A DNA stretch of 64,000 nt from Paenibacillus sp. UNC451MF (GTDB lineage: Bacteria > Bacillota > Bacilli > Paenibacillales > NBRC-103111), in NCBI RefSeq assembly GCF_000686845.1, contig NZ_JMLS01000005.1, positions 287,672 to 351,671 on the forward strand. The letters run 5' to 3'. Under the pieces are notes generated by a model. That model was not told where the DNA came from, searched no databases, and worked only from the letters and a program-made list of their open reading frames with translations. Shown in pieces: positions 34,043 to 41,545 of the stretch; position 1 is the stretch's first letter; each line of letters begins with the position of its first letter. A program made the translations under genes and the position numbers.

Positions 34043-36166
34043 TTAATAAGATGTCGCAGTTTCGGGTTTCTTCTGTAGCTGGTTGAACCCTTTCTCCTGA
34101 AGATTCCTCAGAAATTGCAGCGCTTCAGCTCTGGTTAAAGGATCGTTTCCACCATAGCCCTCTACGGTAGCAGCCGTCTTGCCCTCCGAATAGCCGCTGC
34201 TGAGCAGATAACGAATGGCATCGCGATCCTCCACATAATGTTTACCGCTTAAGCCGGCAATAACCTGGGCAACTTGAACTCGCTGAATGGCTTGATCGCG
34301 TGCGTCTCCCGTGAGACCAAGCTGGAAGTGGTTTGCATAGCTATAAAAGGTATCGCTCCAGTCCCCGCCGGTGGGTACATTCAAATCCTTAGTGCTGTTC
34401 GGATACATGCGGAAAAGCATGGCCAGAAATTCGGCTTCGGTTACCTTTCCATCCGGATGGAAGTTTCCGTCGGAGTAGCCGTCGACAATATGGTACTGCT
34501 GTGCCCACTCAATTGAGGCTTTCGCCCAATGGGAGCCGATATCCCCGAAGGCAGCTGTTTTTGGCCCAGGTGGAGATATATTGACGATTCCATCTGCGGA
34601 AACGCCGGATTTTTCTTTTACGTAAACCGTATAGCTAAAGGTTGTGCCTTCAAAGCTCGCCGTAATTTTAGCTGATCCGGCTTTAATCCCCAGAATTGCA
34701 CCGTTACTGATACTCACATTTTCTGAATCTGATGTAAATTGTACGGAAGAGGACACGTCCGTTTTCGTTCCGCTTATATAATTGGCGGAGAAAGCGGGAA
34801 CTTTGATCGTACCGCCTACTTCGACTGAAGTAGAGTAATATCCAGGAGGCACCAGGGATTCGATGCTGTCAGCCAGGGTCGTAAAGCTCCACGTTTTATT
34901 TTCCTCTGATGAAGAACTCTCATACCGGTTGCCTGCTTGGAAGCGGGCCGTTACGGTATAGGTAGTATTCGGCTTAAGCGGCTCCTTAGGGATGTACAGG
35001 ATAGCATCCTCGTTGCCGGAATGCTTCGAATCTACCAAATAATAATCGACCTGATTGCCGGAGGCATCGGTAATTTGAGCGCTTATATGATCGAGCTTGC
35101 CACCCGATGTTGTACTGATTGAGATCGGATAACCGACCTTGGCGCCGTTTTTGCCGTAGTATTGCAGCGGATTAGGAGTTTCATAAGCGTGCCAGAATGG
35201 AGGGACCCCTGTCTGACCGTTATAAGGATAATAGACCTGCTTATAGTTTTGGGCGTTATACACATAATCTTTCGTTCCAGGATTTATAACCGTATAGCCA
35301 TTGGAAACTCCTATCCCCAAATCGCGGAAAGACGGCATGAGCAGGATAACCCGGTGAAAAGGAGCGTCAATCAACACTTGGGTTGCCCCCGACGGAGCCG
35401 TACCGGTGGAGGCTACGGTTTCACCAACGCTGCCTGCTGAGGCATAGCCGAAAGCTTTGGCGCGGTCCCAAGGGCCAACACCGGAGAAGCTTGGTCTGCC
35501 TTGTTCCTCGCTATGTCCCATCTTCTTATCGATGTCCTGATAATTGGCATGAGCCTGGGATGCCTTGTTCAAATTTTCATTGAGAGACACTGTCGGAACG
35601 CCTACTGCTCTTCTGAGCGTATTTAGCAAATCCAGCGAAGCCTGGCGATGTGCCGCAAGCCGGGTCATATCGATGCCGGAATACACATCAAGGGTGGAAG
35701 TAGGAACGATAGGATCGTTTACAACAGGCTTAACGATAGGGGTCTGCTGTCCTTGCTGCTGCTGTTGTTGCTCTTGCGGTGTGTTCTCCACCGTAACCGG
35801 TATGGATGCAGTCAAATCGTTGTAACGGATCGTCAGCACGGTAGTTCCCGGACCAACGGCTGTAACGACCCCCCTGGAATTGACGGTAGCCACATTCGTA
35901 TCGGCTATCGAATAGGTGCATAACGCCGTCACTTCAGCAGAGACACCTGGCTCACCGTAGACGTAGTAGTAGGTCGTGTAAACCGTTCTTAACGTCATGG
36001 TCATCTCGAAAACTCCGGGTGCGAGTCGAGTGTATTTGGGCGTTCCGTAAGTTGCATCTGTTACGGATGAGGCTTCCGCTGTGTAGGTGCTTCCGGGAAG
36101 AGCCGTAAAAGGAAGTTGCGAGAGCAGCACGGCTGCCACGAGCGGTTTGACAAAAGGCTTGAACAT
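34043..36166 (-). CDS. Surface protein with Big2, CAP (SCP/PR1) and SLH domains
   Basis: A 707-residue exported protein with a signal peptide ending near residue 28. A Big2-like Ig domain covers about 40-130, and a Gln-rich linker (EQQQQQQGQQTP, about 133-144) follows. A CAP domain covers about 165-320 (RRAVGVPTVSLNENLNKASQ, with His at 215 and 222 regions and GETV). About 335-440 is a Big_5-like module and about 450-530 a second Big2-like module. The last 160 residues hold SLH repeats (DIGSHWAKASIEWAQQYHIV, then DGYSDGNFHPDGKVTEAEF) that anchor the protein to the cell wall polymer. The start follows GGAGGAT by 6 nt. The role is probably envelope or spore/sporangium-related; the substrate is unknown. 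Confidence 0.83.
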   Translation of the reverse strand: MFKPFVKPLVAAVLLSQLPFTALPGSTYTAEASSVTDATYGTPKYTRLAPGVFEMTMTLRTVYTTYYYVYGEPGVSAEVTALCTYSIADTNVATVNSRGVVTAVGPGTTVLTIRYNDLTASIPVTVENTPQEQQQQQQGQQTPIVKPVVNDPIVPTSTLDVYSGIDMTRLAAHRQASLDLLNTLRRAVGVPTVSLNENLNKASQAHANYQDIDKKMGHSEEQGRPSFSGVGPWDRAKAFGYASAGSVGETVASTGTAPSGATQVLIDAPFHRVILLMPSFRDLGIGVSNGYTVINPGTKDYVYNAQNYKQVYYPYNGQTGVPPFWHAYETPNPLQYYGKNGAKVGYPISISTTSGGKLDHISAQITDASGNQVDYYLVDSKHSGNEDAILYIPKEPLKPNTTYTVTARFQAGNRYESSSSEENKTWSFTTLADSIESLVPPGYYSTSVEVGGTIKVPAFSANYISGTKTDVSSSVQFTSDSENVSISNGAILGIKAGSAKITASFEGTTFSYTVYVKEKSGVSADGIVNISPPGPKTAAFGDIGSHWAKASIEWAQQYHIVDGYSDGNFHPDGKVTEAEFLAMLFRMYPNSTKDLNVPTGGDWSDTFYSYANHFQLGLTGDARDQAIQRVQVAQVIAGLSGKHYVEDRDAIRYLLSSGYSEGKTAATVEGYGGNDPLTRAEALQFLRNLQEKGFNQLQKKPETATSY

Positions 36167-36279
36167 GACGTAATCCTCCAGTTTTTGAATTGTGTAATGT
36201 ACTATTCTCTACTGGAGGACTAAATCCTTCCAAAATTCGACATTATTTAGGCTGTGTGGGTACTTTGTCCTATGTGAGT

Positions 36280-37113
36280 TTAGGAAGATTTGCGATAATC
36301 GCTTGGAGACTGTTTTCTAAGCTTCTTGAACATTTTTGAGAATAACAGCTGATCTTTATAACCTACGGAGTATGCGATCTCACCTATCGAAAGGGATGGA
36401 TTGCTCATCAACTCACATGCTTTGCTTATCCGAAAATGGATTAGGTAATCCTGTGGAGTCAGTCCGGTAGCTGATTTGAACAGCTTCGACATATATTTGC
36501 GCTCCAAGCCGATCCAATCGGCCATCTCGCCAATAGTAATCGCTTGAGAATAATTGTTATGAACGAATTCGATGGCTTTTTTTACATACAGATCCTGCGT
36601 ATTTTCCTGCTTGGTTTCAGGGTGTTTGCTTTGGGCGTCTTCGATCAGAACGGACAAAAAGCTGTATAAAGCGCTCAACAAGCGCGTATCTCGGCTGGTG
36701 CTCATTTTGCTTGCTTCATAGACCTGCTGAAAGCAGCTTTCGAGAGCTTCTCTCTGTGTACATCGGAATACGGGGTGCTCCAACGATAAGTGAGCCCGTC
36801 GTAAATACAGCTCGGAATTGAGCCCATTAAAGGCGATCCAGGAGTAGGTCCAAGGGTCTTGTTCGTCGGCTCGGTAGTAAGCAACGGCTTCAGGACTGAG
36901 CAGGAAAACGTCCCCAGAGGTTAAACTGTAGGTTTGCTCGCCCACACGGTAAATGCCTTTTCCACTGTGGACATACAGTATTTTGTAATGGTCCTTTAAT
37001 CCAGGTCCCCAGGAGTGTCCTGGCGAGCAATGCTCGAACCCGGAGTAAAAAAGCTTTAATTCTATAGTGCGGATTGAGCGATCCGAGTGGAATCTATAGT
37101 CGTTATAACCCAT
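36280..37113 (-). CDS. AraC-family regulator with cupin sensor domain
   Basis: A 277-residue cytoplasmic regulator. An N-terminal cupin (AraC_binding; HYKILYVHSGKGIYRVGEQT near 42-61) is followed by the C-terminal AraC double helix-turn-helix (ITIGEMADWIGLERKYMSKLF near 193, IGEIAYSVGYKDQLLFSKMF near 241). Such proteins usually sense a sugar. It is divergent from the aldo/keto reductase at 37296 (182 bp between), so control of that gene is plausible. GGAGG precedes the start. Confidence 0.85.
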   Translation of the reverse strand: MGYNDYRFHSDRSIRTIELKLFYSGFEHCSPGHSWGPGLKDHYKILYVHSGKGIYRVGEQTYSLTSGDVFLLSPEAVAYYRADEQDPWTYSWIAFNGLNSELYLRRAHLSLEHPVFRCTQREALESCFQQVYEASKMSTSRDTRLLSALYSFLSVLIEDAQSKHPETKQENTQDLYVKKAIEFVHNNYSQAITIGEMADWIGLERKYMSKLFKSATGLTPQDYLIHFRISKACELMSNPSLSIGEIAYSVGYKDQLLFSKMFKKLRKQSPSDYRKSS

Positions 37114-37295
37114 GAGCAGCCTCCATAGTTAGGTGCGATATTTACTGAGAGACATTATACCATATAATGAACTCATGCTGACATATGGAATAGTTGTCCT
37201 AGGTTATAGAATGGAATAAAGCTTTGGGTAAGGGTAAGAGGATACCCCACCGGGGACACATGTAATTTGGATAAAAACTCTAAGGAGGAAAAATA

Positions 37296-38288
37296 ATGAG
37301 CTACATTCCAAGCAATGAAAGATACGATTCAATGGTATATAACCGTTGCGGGAGAACCGGCCTCATGCTGCCGGCTGTATCGCTAGGGCTTTGGCATAAT
37401 TTCGGCGGGCATGATTCATACGAGAATGGCAGAGCGATGATACGCCGTGCGTTCGATTTGGGCATTACGCATTTTGACTTGGCGAATAACTATGGCCCGC
37501 CTCCGGGCAGCGCGGAAGAAAACTTCGGCAAAATTTTGCAAGCGGATTTTGCAGGCTACCGCGATGAAATGATCATTTCCACCAAAGCGGGATATCGTAT
37601 GTGGCCGGGACCTTATGGGGATTTCGGCTCGAAGAAATATATCGTGTCCAGTCTCGATCAAAGCTTGAAGCGGATGAACTTGGATTATGTCGATATTTTC
37701 TACCATCACCGCCCGGATGCCAATACTCCGTTGGAAGAAACGATGGGAGCGCTCGATTTGCTGGTGCGTCAAGGTAAGGCACTGTATGTCGGGATTTCCA
37801 ACTACAGAGCGGATCGTGCCAAGGAAGCTATTGCGATTCTGAAAAGCATGGGTACGCCAATTGTGATTCATCAGCCTAGATACTCGATGCTGGATCGCTG
37901 GGTCGAGGATGGTTTGCTGGATGTGCTGGAGGAGCAAGGTGTGGGTAGCATTGCTTATTCCCCGCTGTTCAAAGGCATTTTGACCGACCGTTATTTGAAC
38001 GGAATTCCGCAGGATTCCCGTGCTGCAGGCTCCAGTGTGTTCCTCAAGCCGGAGGAGTTGACGGATGAAGTACTCGGTAAAGTGCGTCGTCTCGACGAGC
38101 TGGCCAAGCAGCGTGGACAAAAGCTATCGCAAATGGCCATTGCTTGGGTATTGCGAGGCGGCCGTGTGACTACGGCATTGATCGGTGCGAGCAAGGTGAG
38201 CCAGATTGAAGACGCGGTGGCAGGTCTTAGCAACCTTGCGTTCAGTGAAGAAGAACTGGCTACAATCGAAAGCATCCTGAAAGGGTAA
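37296..38288 (+). CDS. Aldo/keto reductase, YghZ-type (L-glyceraldehyde-3-phosphate reductase-like)
   Basis: A 330-residue NADPH-dependent TIM-barrel oxidoreductase. The AKR catalytic tetrad is visible: Asp in FDLANNYGPPPGSAEENFG with Tyr, Lys in ISTKAGYRMWPGPYGDFGSK, and His in IFYHHRPD. The WPGPYGDFGSKKY stretch is a hallmark of the AKR14/YghZ branch, which reduces short aldehydes such as L-glyceraldehyde 3-phosphate and methylglyoxal. It begins 10 nt after TAAGGAGG. It is divergent from an AraC regulator and is followed by the trpS leader. Confidence 0.9.
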   Translation: MSYIPSNERYDSMVYNRCGRTGLMLPAVSLGLWHNFGGHDSYENGRAMIRRAFDLGITHFDLANNYGPPPGSAEENFGKILQADFAGYRDEMIISTKAGYRMWPGPYGDFGSKKYIVSSLDQSLKRMNLDYVDIFYHHRPDANTPLEETMGALDLLVRQGKALYVGISNYRADRAKEAIAILKSMGTPIVIHQPRYSMLDRWVEDGLLDVLEEQGVGSIAYSPLFKGILTDRYLNGIPQDSRAAGSSVFLKPEELTDEVLGKVRRLDELAKQRGQKLSQMAIAWVLRGGRVTTALIGASKVSQIEDAVAGLSNLAFSEEELATIESILKG

Positions 38289-38305
38289 TTTTCGAATATT
38301 TGGGA

Positions 38306-38334
38306 ATGAACTGGCGATCATTGTATGGTATAAT
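38306..38334 (+). promoter_or_regulatory. trpS promoter (extended -10)
   Basis: TATAAT at 38329-38334 preceded by TGG (extended -10 TGGTATAAT). The -35 at 17-bp spacing (ATGAAC) is weak. It leads into the T-box. Confidence 0.65.
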
Positions 38335-38344
38335 GAGGCAAATG

Positions 38345-38637
38345 AATAGCTCGCGATGATGAAGAAGAGTAGGCGTTGCTAAAGACTTCAGAGAGCGGAT
38401 GGTTGGTGCGAATCCGTGTCGGTGAAACGTTGAATGGGCTTCGGAGTGCGGATCTGAAGGCTTAGGCTGGTAGGTGAAGCGGATGTCTTACCGTTACAAG
38501 AGACAGGGTATCGAGCAAGAACTCGATTGCAGATCTTCTATGCTTCCGTACCTGTTAAGTGAGTCTGCCTGAGTGGCAGGCTAATTAAGGTGGTACCGCG
38601 AAGTCAACTTCGTCCTTTAGAGGACGAAGTTTTTTTG
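38345..38637 (+). ncRNA. T-box riboswitch, tryptophan-specific leader of trpS
   Basis: A complete tRNA-sensing leader. The S-turn AGTA element lies near 38369 and the AGAGAG and GGTTGGTGCGAATCC distal Stem I elements follow. The specifier region GAA-TGG-GCTTCGGAG puts the codon TGG (Trp) at 38435-38437. The T-box sequence AAGGTGGTACCGCG is at 38587-38600. The alternative terminator is ACTTCGTCC/GGACGAAGT with a T-run at 38607-38637. Uncharged tRNA-Trp would stabilise the antiterminator and switch on trpS. It accounts for most of the 500-nt gap before the gene. Confidence 0.93.
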
Positions 38638-38788
38638 TGTTTTCTAGGCTTCGAACACGGCAAATATCAGCTGCATGCCGTTTCACGAGAAAAGTATTTT
38701 TTAAGGGAGGTGATGGCCATGGAGGATGGCTGGTGGTGGCGCAATACTTGCAAAGCAAATCTAAACCTATTTTTGAGGAGGAAGTTCT

Positions 38789-39772
38789 ATGAAAGAACGT
38801 GTGTTAACAGGAGATCGAATTACTGGCAAGCTTCACCTTGGTCATTACGTCGGAAGCTTAAAAAATCGGGTGGAGCTGCAGCATCAATATGAAACATTTA
38901 TTTTGCTCGCGGACGTGCAGGCGCTGACAACTCATTTTGAAAATCCGCAGCTGATTAGAGATAACTTGAGAAATGTGGCGCTAGATTACCTTGCCGTCGG
39001 CATCGATCCTGCGAAGGCAACGTTGTTCATCCAATCAATGATTCCGGAAATCGCCGAGCTGACCGTGTATTTTTCGATGTTCGTCACCGTGAACTCGCTA
39101 CGCCACAATCCAACGATTAAGACGGAAGCCAAGGAACGGGGATACGAGGATATGTACTACGGTTTTCTGGGGTATCCGGTCAGCCAATCGGCGGATATCG
39201 CCTTTTGCAAGGCGTCGTTAATTCCCGTAGGGGAGGATCAAATCCCACATATCGAGCAGACGAGAAAAATTGTCCGGCGCTTCAACGATTTATACGCTCC
39301 AGTGCTTGTGGAGCCGAGAGCTCTTGTAGGTGAGCGCTTGGACGGATTGGATGGCGGGAGCAAGATGAGCAAAAGCCTCGGCAATGCGATCTATCTCGAT
39401 TCGTCTAAGGATGAGCTGACCGATAAAATCAAAAAAGCGAAGACCGACCCGAGCCGCATTCACAAGCATGACCCAGGGCATCCGGATATTTGCCCAATTT
39501 ACGGTTATCATGCCGCTTTCCGGCCGGAGGGCCAACAGGAAATCCATGAGAGCTGCTCTAAGGGACGTATTGGCTGCGCTGATTGCAAGAAGCTGATTAT
39601 CGGCTCAATGAACGAGCTTCTGGAACCCATTCGCGAGCGCAGAGAGAAGTATGCAGTCAAGCAGGGCTTCATTGATGAGATGCTGATGTCAGGAACGGAG
39701 CAAGCACGCGCTATTGCAAAGGAAACCATGCTGGAGGTCCGTGAGGCGATGAATATCCAATATTTTAAATGA
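38789..39772 (+). CDS. trpS: Tryptophanyl-tRNA synthetase
   Basis: A 327-residue class I aminoacyl-tRNA synthetase that charges tRNA-Trp. The HIGH-type motif reads GKLHLGHYVGSL near residues 13-24, and the KMSKS loop reads GGSKMSKSLGNAI near 188-200. A Cys-rich segment (SCSKGRIGCADCKK near 258-271) suggests the TrpS branch that binds a metal or iron-sulfur centre. It starts 13 nt after GAGGAGGAA and about 150 nt after the T-box terminator. Expression is controlled by that T-box. Length fits the family (about 330). Confidence 0.93.
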   Translation: MKERVLTGDRITGKLHLGHYVGSLKNRVELQHQYETFILLADVQALTTHFENPQLIRDNLRNVALDYLAVGIDPAKATLFIQSMIPEIAELTVYFSMFVTVNSLRHNPTIKTEAKERGYEDMYYGFLGYPVSQSADIAFCKASLIPVGEDQIPHIEQTRKIVRRFNDLYAPVLVEPRALVGERLDGLDGGSKMSKSLGNAIYLDSSKDELTDKIKKAKTDPSRIHKHDPGHPDICPIYGYHAAFRPEGQQEIHESCSKGRIGCADCKKLIIGSMNELLEPIRERREKYAVKQGFIDEMLMSGTEQARAIAKETMLEVREAMNIQYFK

Positions 39773-39802
39773 TTGCAAAAATTAGACAATACCATTTATA
39801 AT
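39773..39802 (+). promoter_or_regulatory. Promoter of the SAM-I leader
   Basis: TTGCAA (39773-39778), an 18-bp spacer, then TATAAT (39797-39802). It overlaps the trpS stop region and starts a separate transcript. Confidence 0.75.
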
Positions 39803-39823
39803 CAAAACCATAATTGAAAACTT

Positions 39824-39940
39824 CTCTTATCCAGAGTTCGGCGGAGGGACTGGCCCTATGAAGCCGCGGCAACCGACTTGTCATCAGCAAGCACGGTGCA
39901 AATTCCTGCGAGGCGATGGCTGCCTCGATAGATGAGAGGG
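39824..39940 (+). ncRNA. SAM-I (S-box) riboswitch
   Basis: Canonical S-box sequence order is present: CTCTTATCCAGAG opening P1/P2, GGCGGAGGGACTGGCCC, ATGAAGCCGCGGCAACC, GGTGCAAATTCC, and GATAGATGAGAG closing P1 at 39927-39938. A terminator follows at 39964. High S-adenosylmethionine should end transcription early. The only downstream gene on this strand is a Nudix hydrolase. Confidence 0.95.
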
Positions 39941-39963
39941 ACGGTTATGTTGAATAGACATTA

Positions 39964-39993
39964 TGCCCCCTTTCATTGGAAGGGGGTTTTTCT
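39964..39993 (+). terminator. Expression-platform terminator of the SAM-I riboswitch
   Basis: GCCCCCTTTCATTGGAAGGGGGTTTTTCT, stem CCCCCTT/AAGGGGG with five T. Confidence 0.9.
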
Positions 39994-40022
39994 GTTATCA
40001 CAAATGCAAAGGAGAGGTAACG

Positions 40023-40493
40023 ATGCCTATTCGAGTAAGAGTGGCTTGTATTGGCGTGAGGGAGAACAAGATTGTATTAATGAAGAAACTTATCCGTTCT
40101 TATTTTAATTTCGATCAGCTTACACCACCGGGCGGAGGAGTGGAGCTGCACGAAACGTTAGAGCAGGCGTGCATCCGCGAAATGCAAGAGGAGACGGGGG
40201 TGATTGTTGCCAGCCCGAAGCTCAGGGGAATCCTTTCTTACATTAATCACACGAATGAGGGTCATTCAGTAACTTTGCTTTATGTCAGCACGAACCTGGA
40301 AGGCGAGCTGATCACAATGGAACCGGAGAAGCATGTCCCGGAGTGGGTAGACCTGTCTACGTTGTCGAATAACGAGCGAGTCCCGGATTACTACAGAGCG
40401 ATGATTGCGCGCAGCTTGACGCAGACGGATGTGTTTAACGCAACGATCGAATGGCTAAAGCCGGACGGACGCTTTAGGTGTACGATTCAATGA
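40023..40493 (+). CDS. Nudix hydrolase under SAM-I riboswitch control
   Basis: A 156-residue Nudix protein. The Nudix box is complete: GGGVELHETLEQACIREM then QEETGV near residues 38-61 (G-x5-E-x7-REUXEEXGU). Members hydrolyse nucleoside diphosphates linked to another group. ATG 40023 follows AAAGGAGAGG, and longer upstream frames run into the riboswitch terminator. It is the only gene of its transcript, so it is part of the methionine/SAM regulon, which is unusual for a Nudix enzyme. Its 3' end overlaps the convergent YitT gene by 39 bp. Confidence 0.88.
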   Translation: MPIRVRVACIGVRENKIVLMKKLIRSYFNFDQLTPPGGGVELHETLEQACIREMQEETGVIVASPKLRGILSYINHTNEGHSVTLLYVSTNLEGELITMEPEKHVPEWVDLSTLSNNERVPDYYRAMIARSLTQTDVFNATIEWLKPDGRFRCTIQ

Positions 40494-41345
40494 AGCCGGG
40501 GTCGTGCCGGGCTCATGGTTAAAGCCTTCGCCTGCTACATCGTCAGCATCGGTAAAGACGATAAAAGCATGAGGGTCCAAGGCTTGAACAAGTAACTTCA
40601 GCTTGTGGGCTTTTTCAGAGGCAAGCACCACCATCATAATAACGCGGTGATCGTCGGTATATCCGCCAGTACCGGATAGCTTCGTCATCCCCCGGTCCAA
40701 ATCTTGCAGAACGGCTTTGCTGAGAGCATGTTCATGCTCTGATGAAGTAATGATATAGGCAACCTTGGAGCATCGTTGCAGCTTCAGCACCATTTCCATC
40801 GATTTCCGGGTCACAAATACGCTGATGAGCGCGTATAAAGCCTTCTCCGGAGCAAGCAAAGCGCCTGCGGCAATAACTACGACGGAGTCCATTGCCATAA
40901 TAGCTTGGCTCGGCTTGATGGCAAGCCATTTGTGGAGCAGCTGCGCTATTAGGGTAAATCCTCCTGTATTGCCACGAGCACGGAAGACAATTCCGAGCCC
41001 GATACCCGTCATAACTCCGCCGTAAATAGAGGCAAGGAGAGGATTGTCTGTCAGCTGCTGCCAGGAATGGGTGAGCAGCACGAAGAAAGGCATCAGCACC
41101 GAGCCGACCACGGAGGCAGCGAGAGAGCGAATACCCAGGGCAAAAGCGCTAACCAGCAGAATAAGTAAGCTGCCTATCCATAAAATGATCATAGGGTCGA
41201 TACGGAATATACCTCCAAGCAGAATAGAAGCCCCTGACAATCCGCCGGAGGCAATGTGGTTCGGGCTTAAAAACCAGTTGAAGCCGAGAGCGACGACTAA
41301 GGTGCCTGCCGCTATCATGGTATACCTTTGCAGCTGCCGAATCAT
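40455..41345 (-). CDS. YitT-family membrane protein (DUF161/DUF2179)
   Basis: A 296-residue integral membrane protein. Five to six predicted transmembrane helices (YTMIAAGTLVVALGFNWFLS at the N-terminus) are followed by a cytoplasmic C-terminal DUF2179 domain of about 80 residues (KVAYIITSSEHEHALSKAVL). The YitT family is widespread in Bacillota and its function is not settled. I chose ATG 41345 behind AGAGGGAT; the frame remains open 48 codons further upstream, but that part lacks a ribosome site and family-like sequence. The last 39 bp overlap the Nudix gene on the other strand. Confidence 0.87.
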   Translation of the reverse strand: MIRQLQRYTMIAAGTLVVALGFNWFLSPNHIASGGLSGASILLGGIFRIDPMIILWIGSLLILLVSAFALGIRSLAASVVGSVLMPFFVLLTHSWQQLTDNPLLASIYGGVMTGIGLGIVFRARGNTGGFTLIAQLLHKWLAIKPSQAIMAMDSVVVIAAGALLAPEKALYALISVFVTRKSMEMVLKLQRCSKVAYIITSSEHEHALSKAVLQDLDRGMTKLSGTGGYTDDHRVIMMVVLASEKAHKLKLLVQALDPHAFIVFTDADDVAGEGFNHEPGTTPASLNRTPKASVRL

Positions 41346-41545
41346 CCAAATCCCTCTTCCCGTTTTTTGAGGATTATAAGACGGAATTGCAATCTGCGCA
41401 AGAATTCCCATTAATGCGAAACTGCATCTGTGCATCGGCGCTTTTACGGTGGATTCCTTTATCGCAGCGGGGCGGCGGTGCAGGTTCATCCGCTTGGATC
41501 GCTACGCTATCGCTATACGGTTGCTCTCTAACCGAAGTGCTTTCT

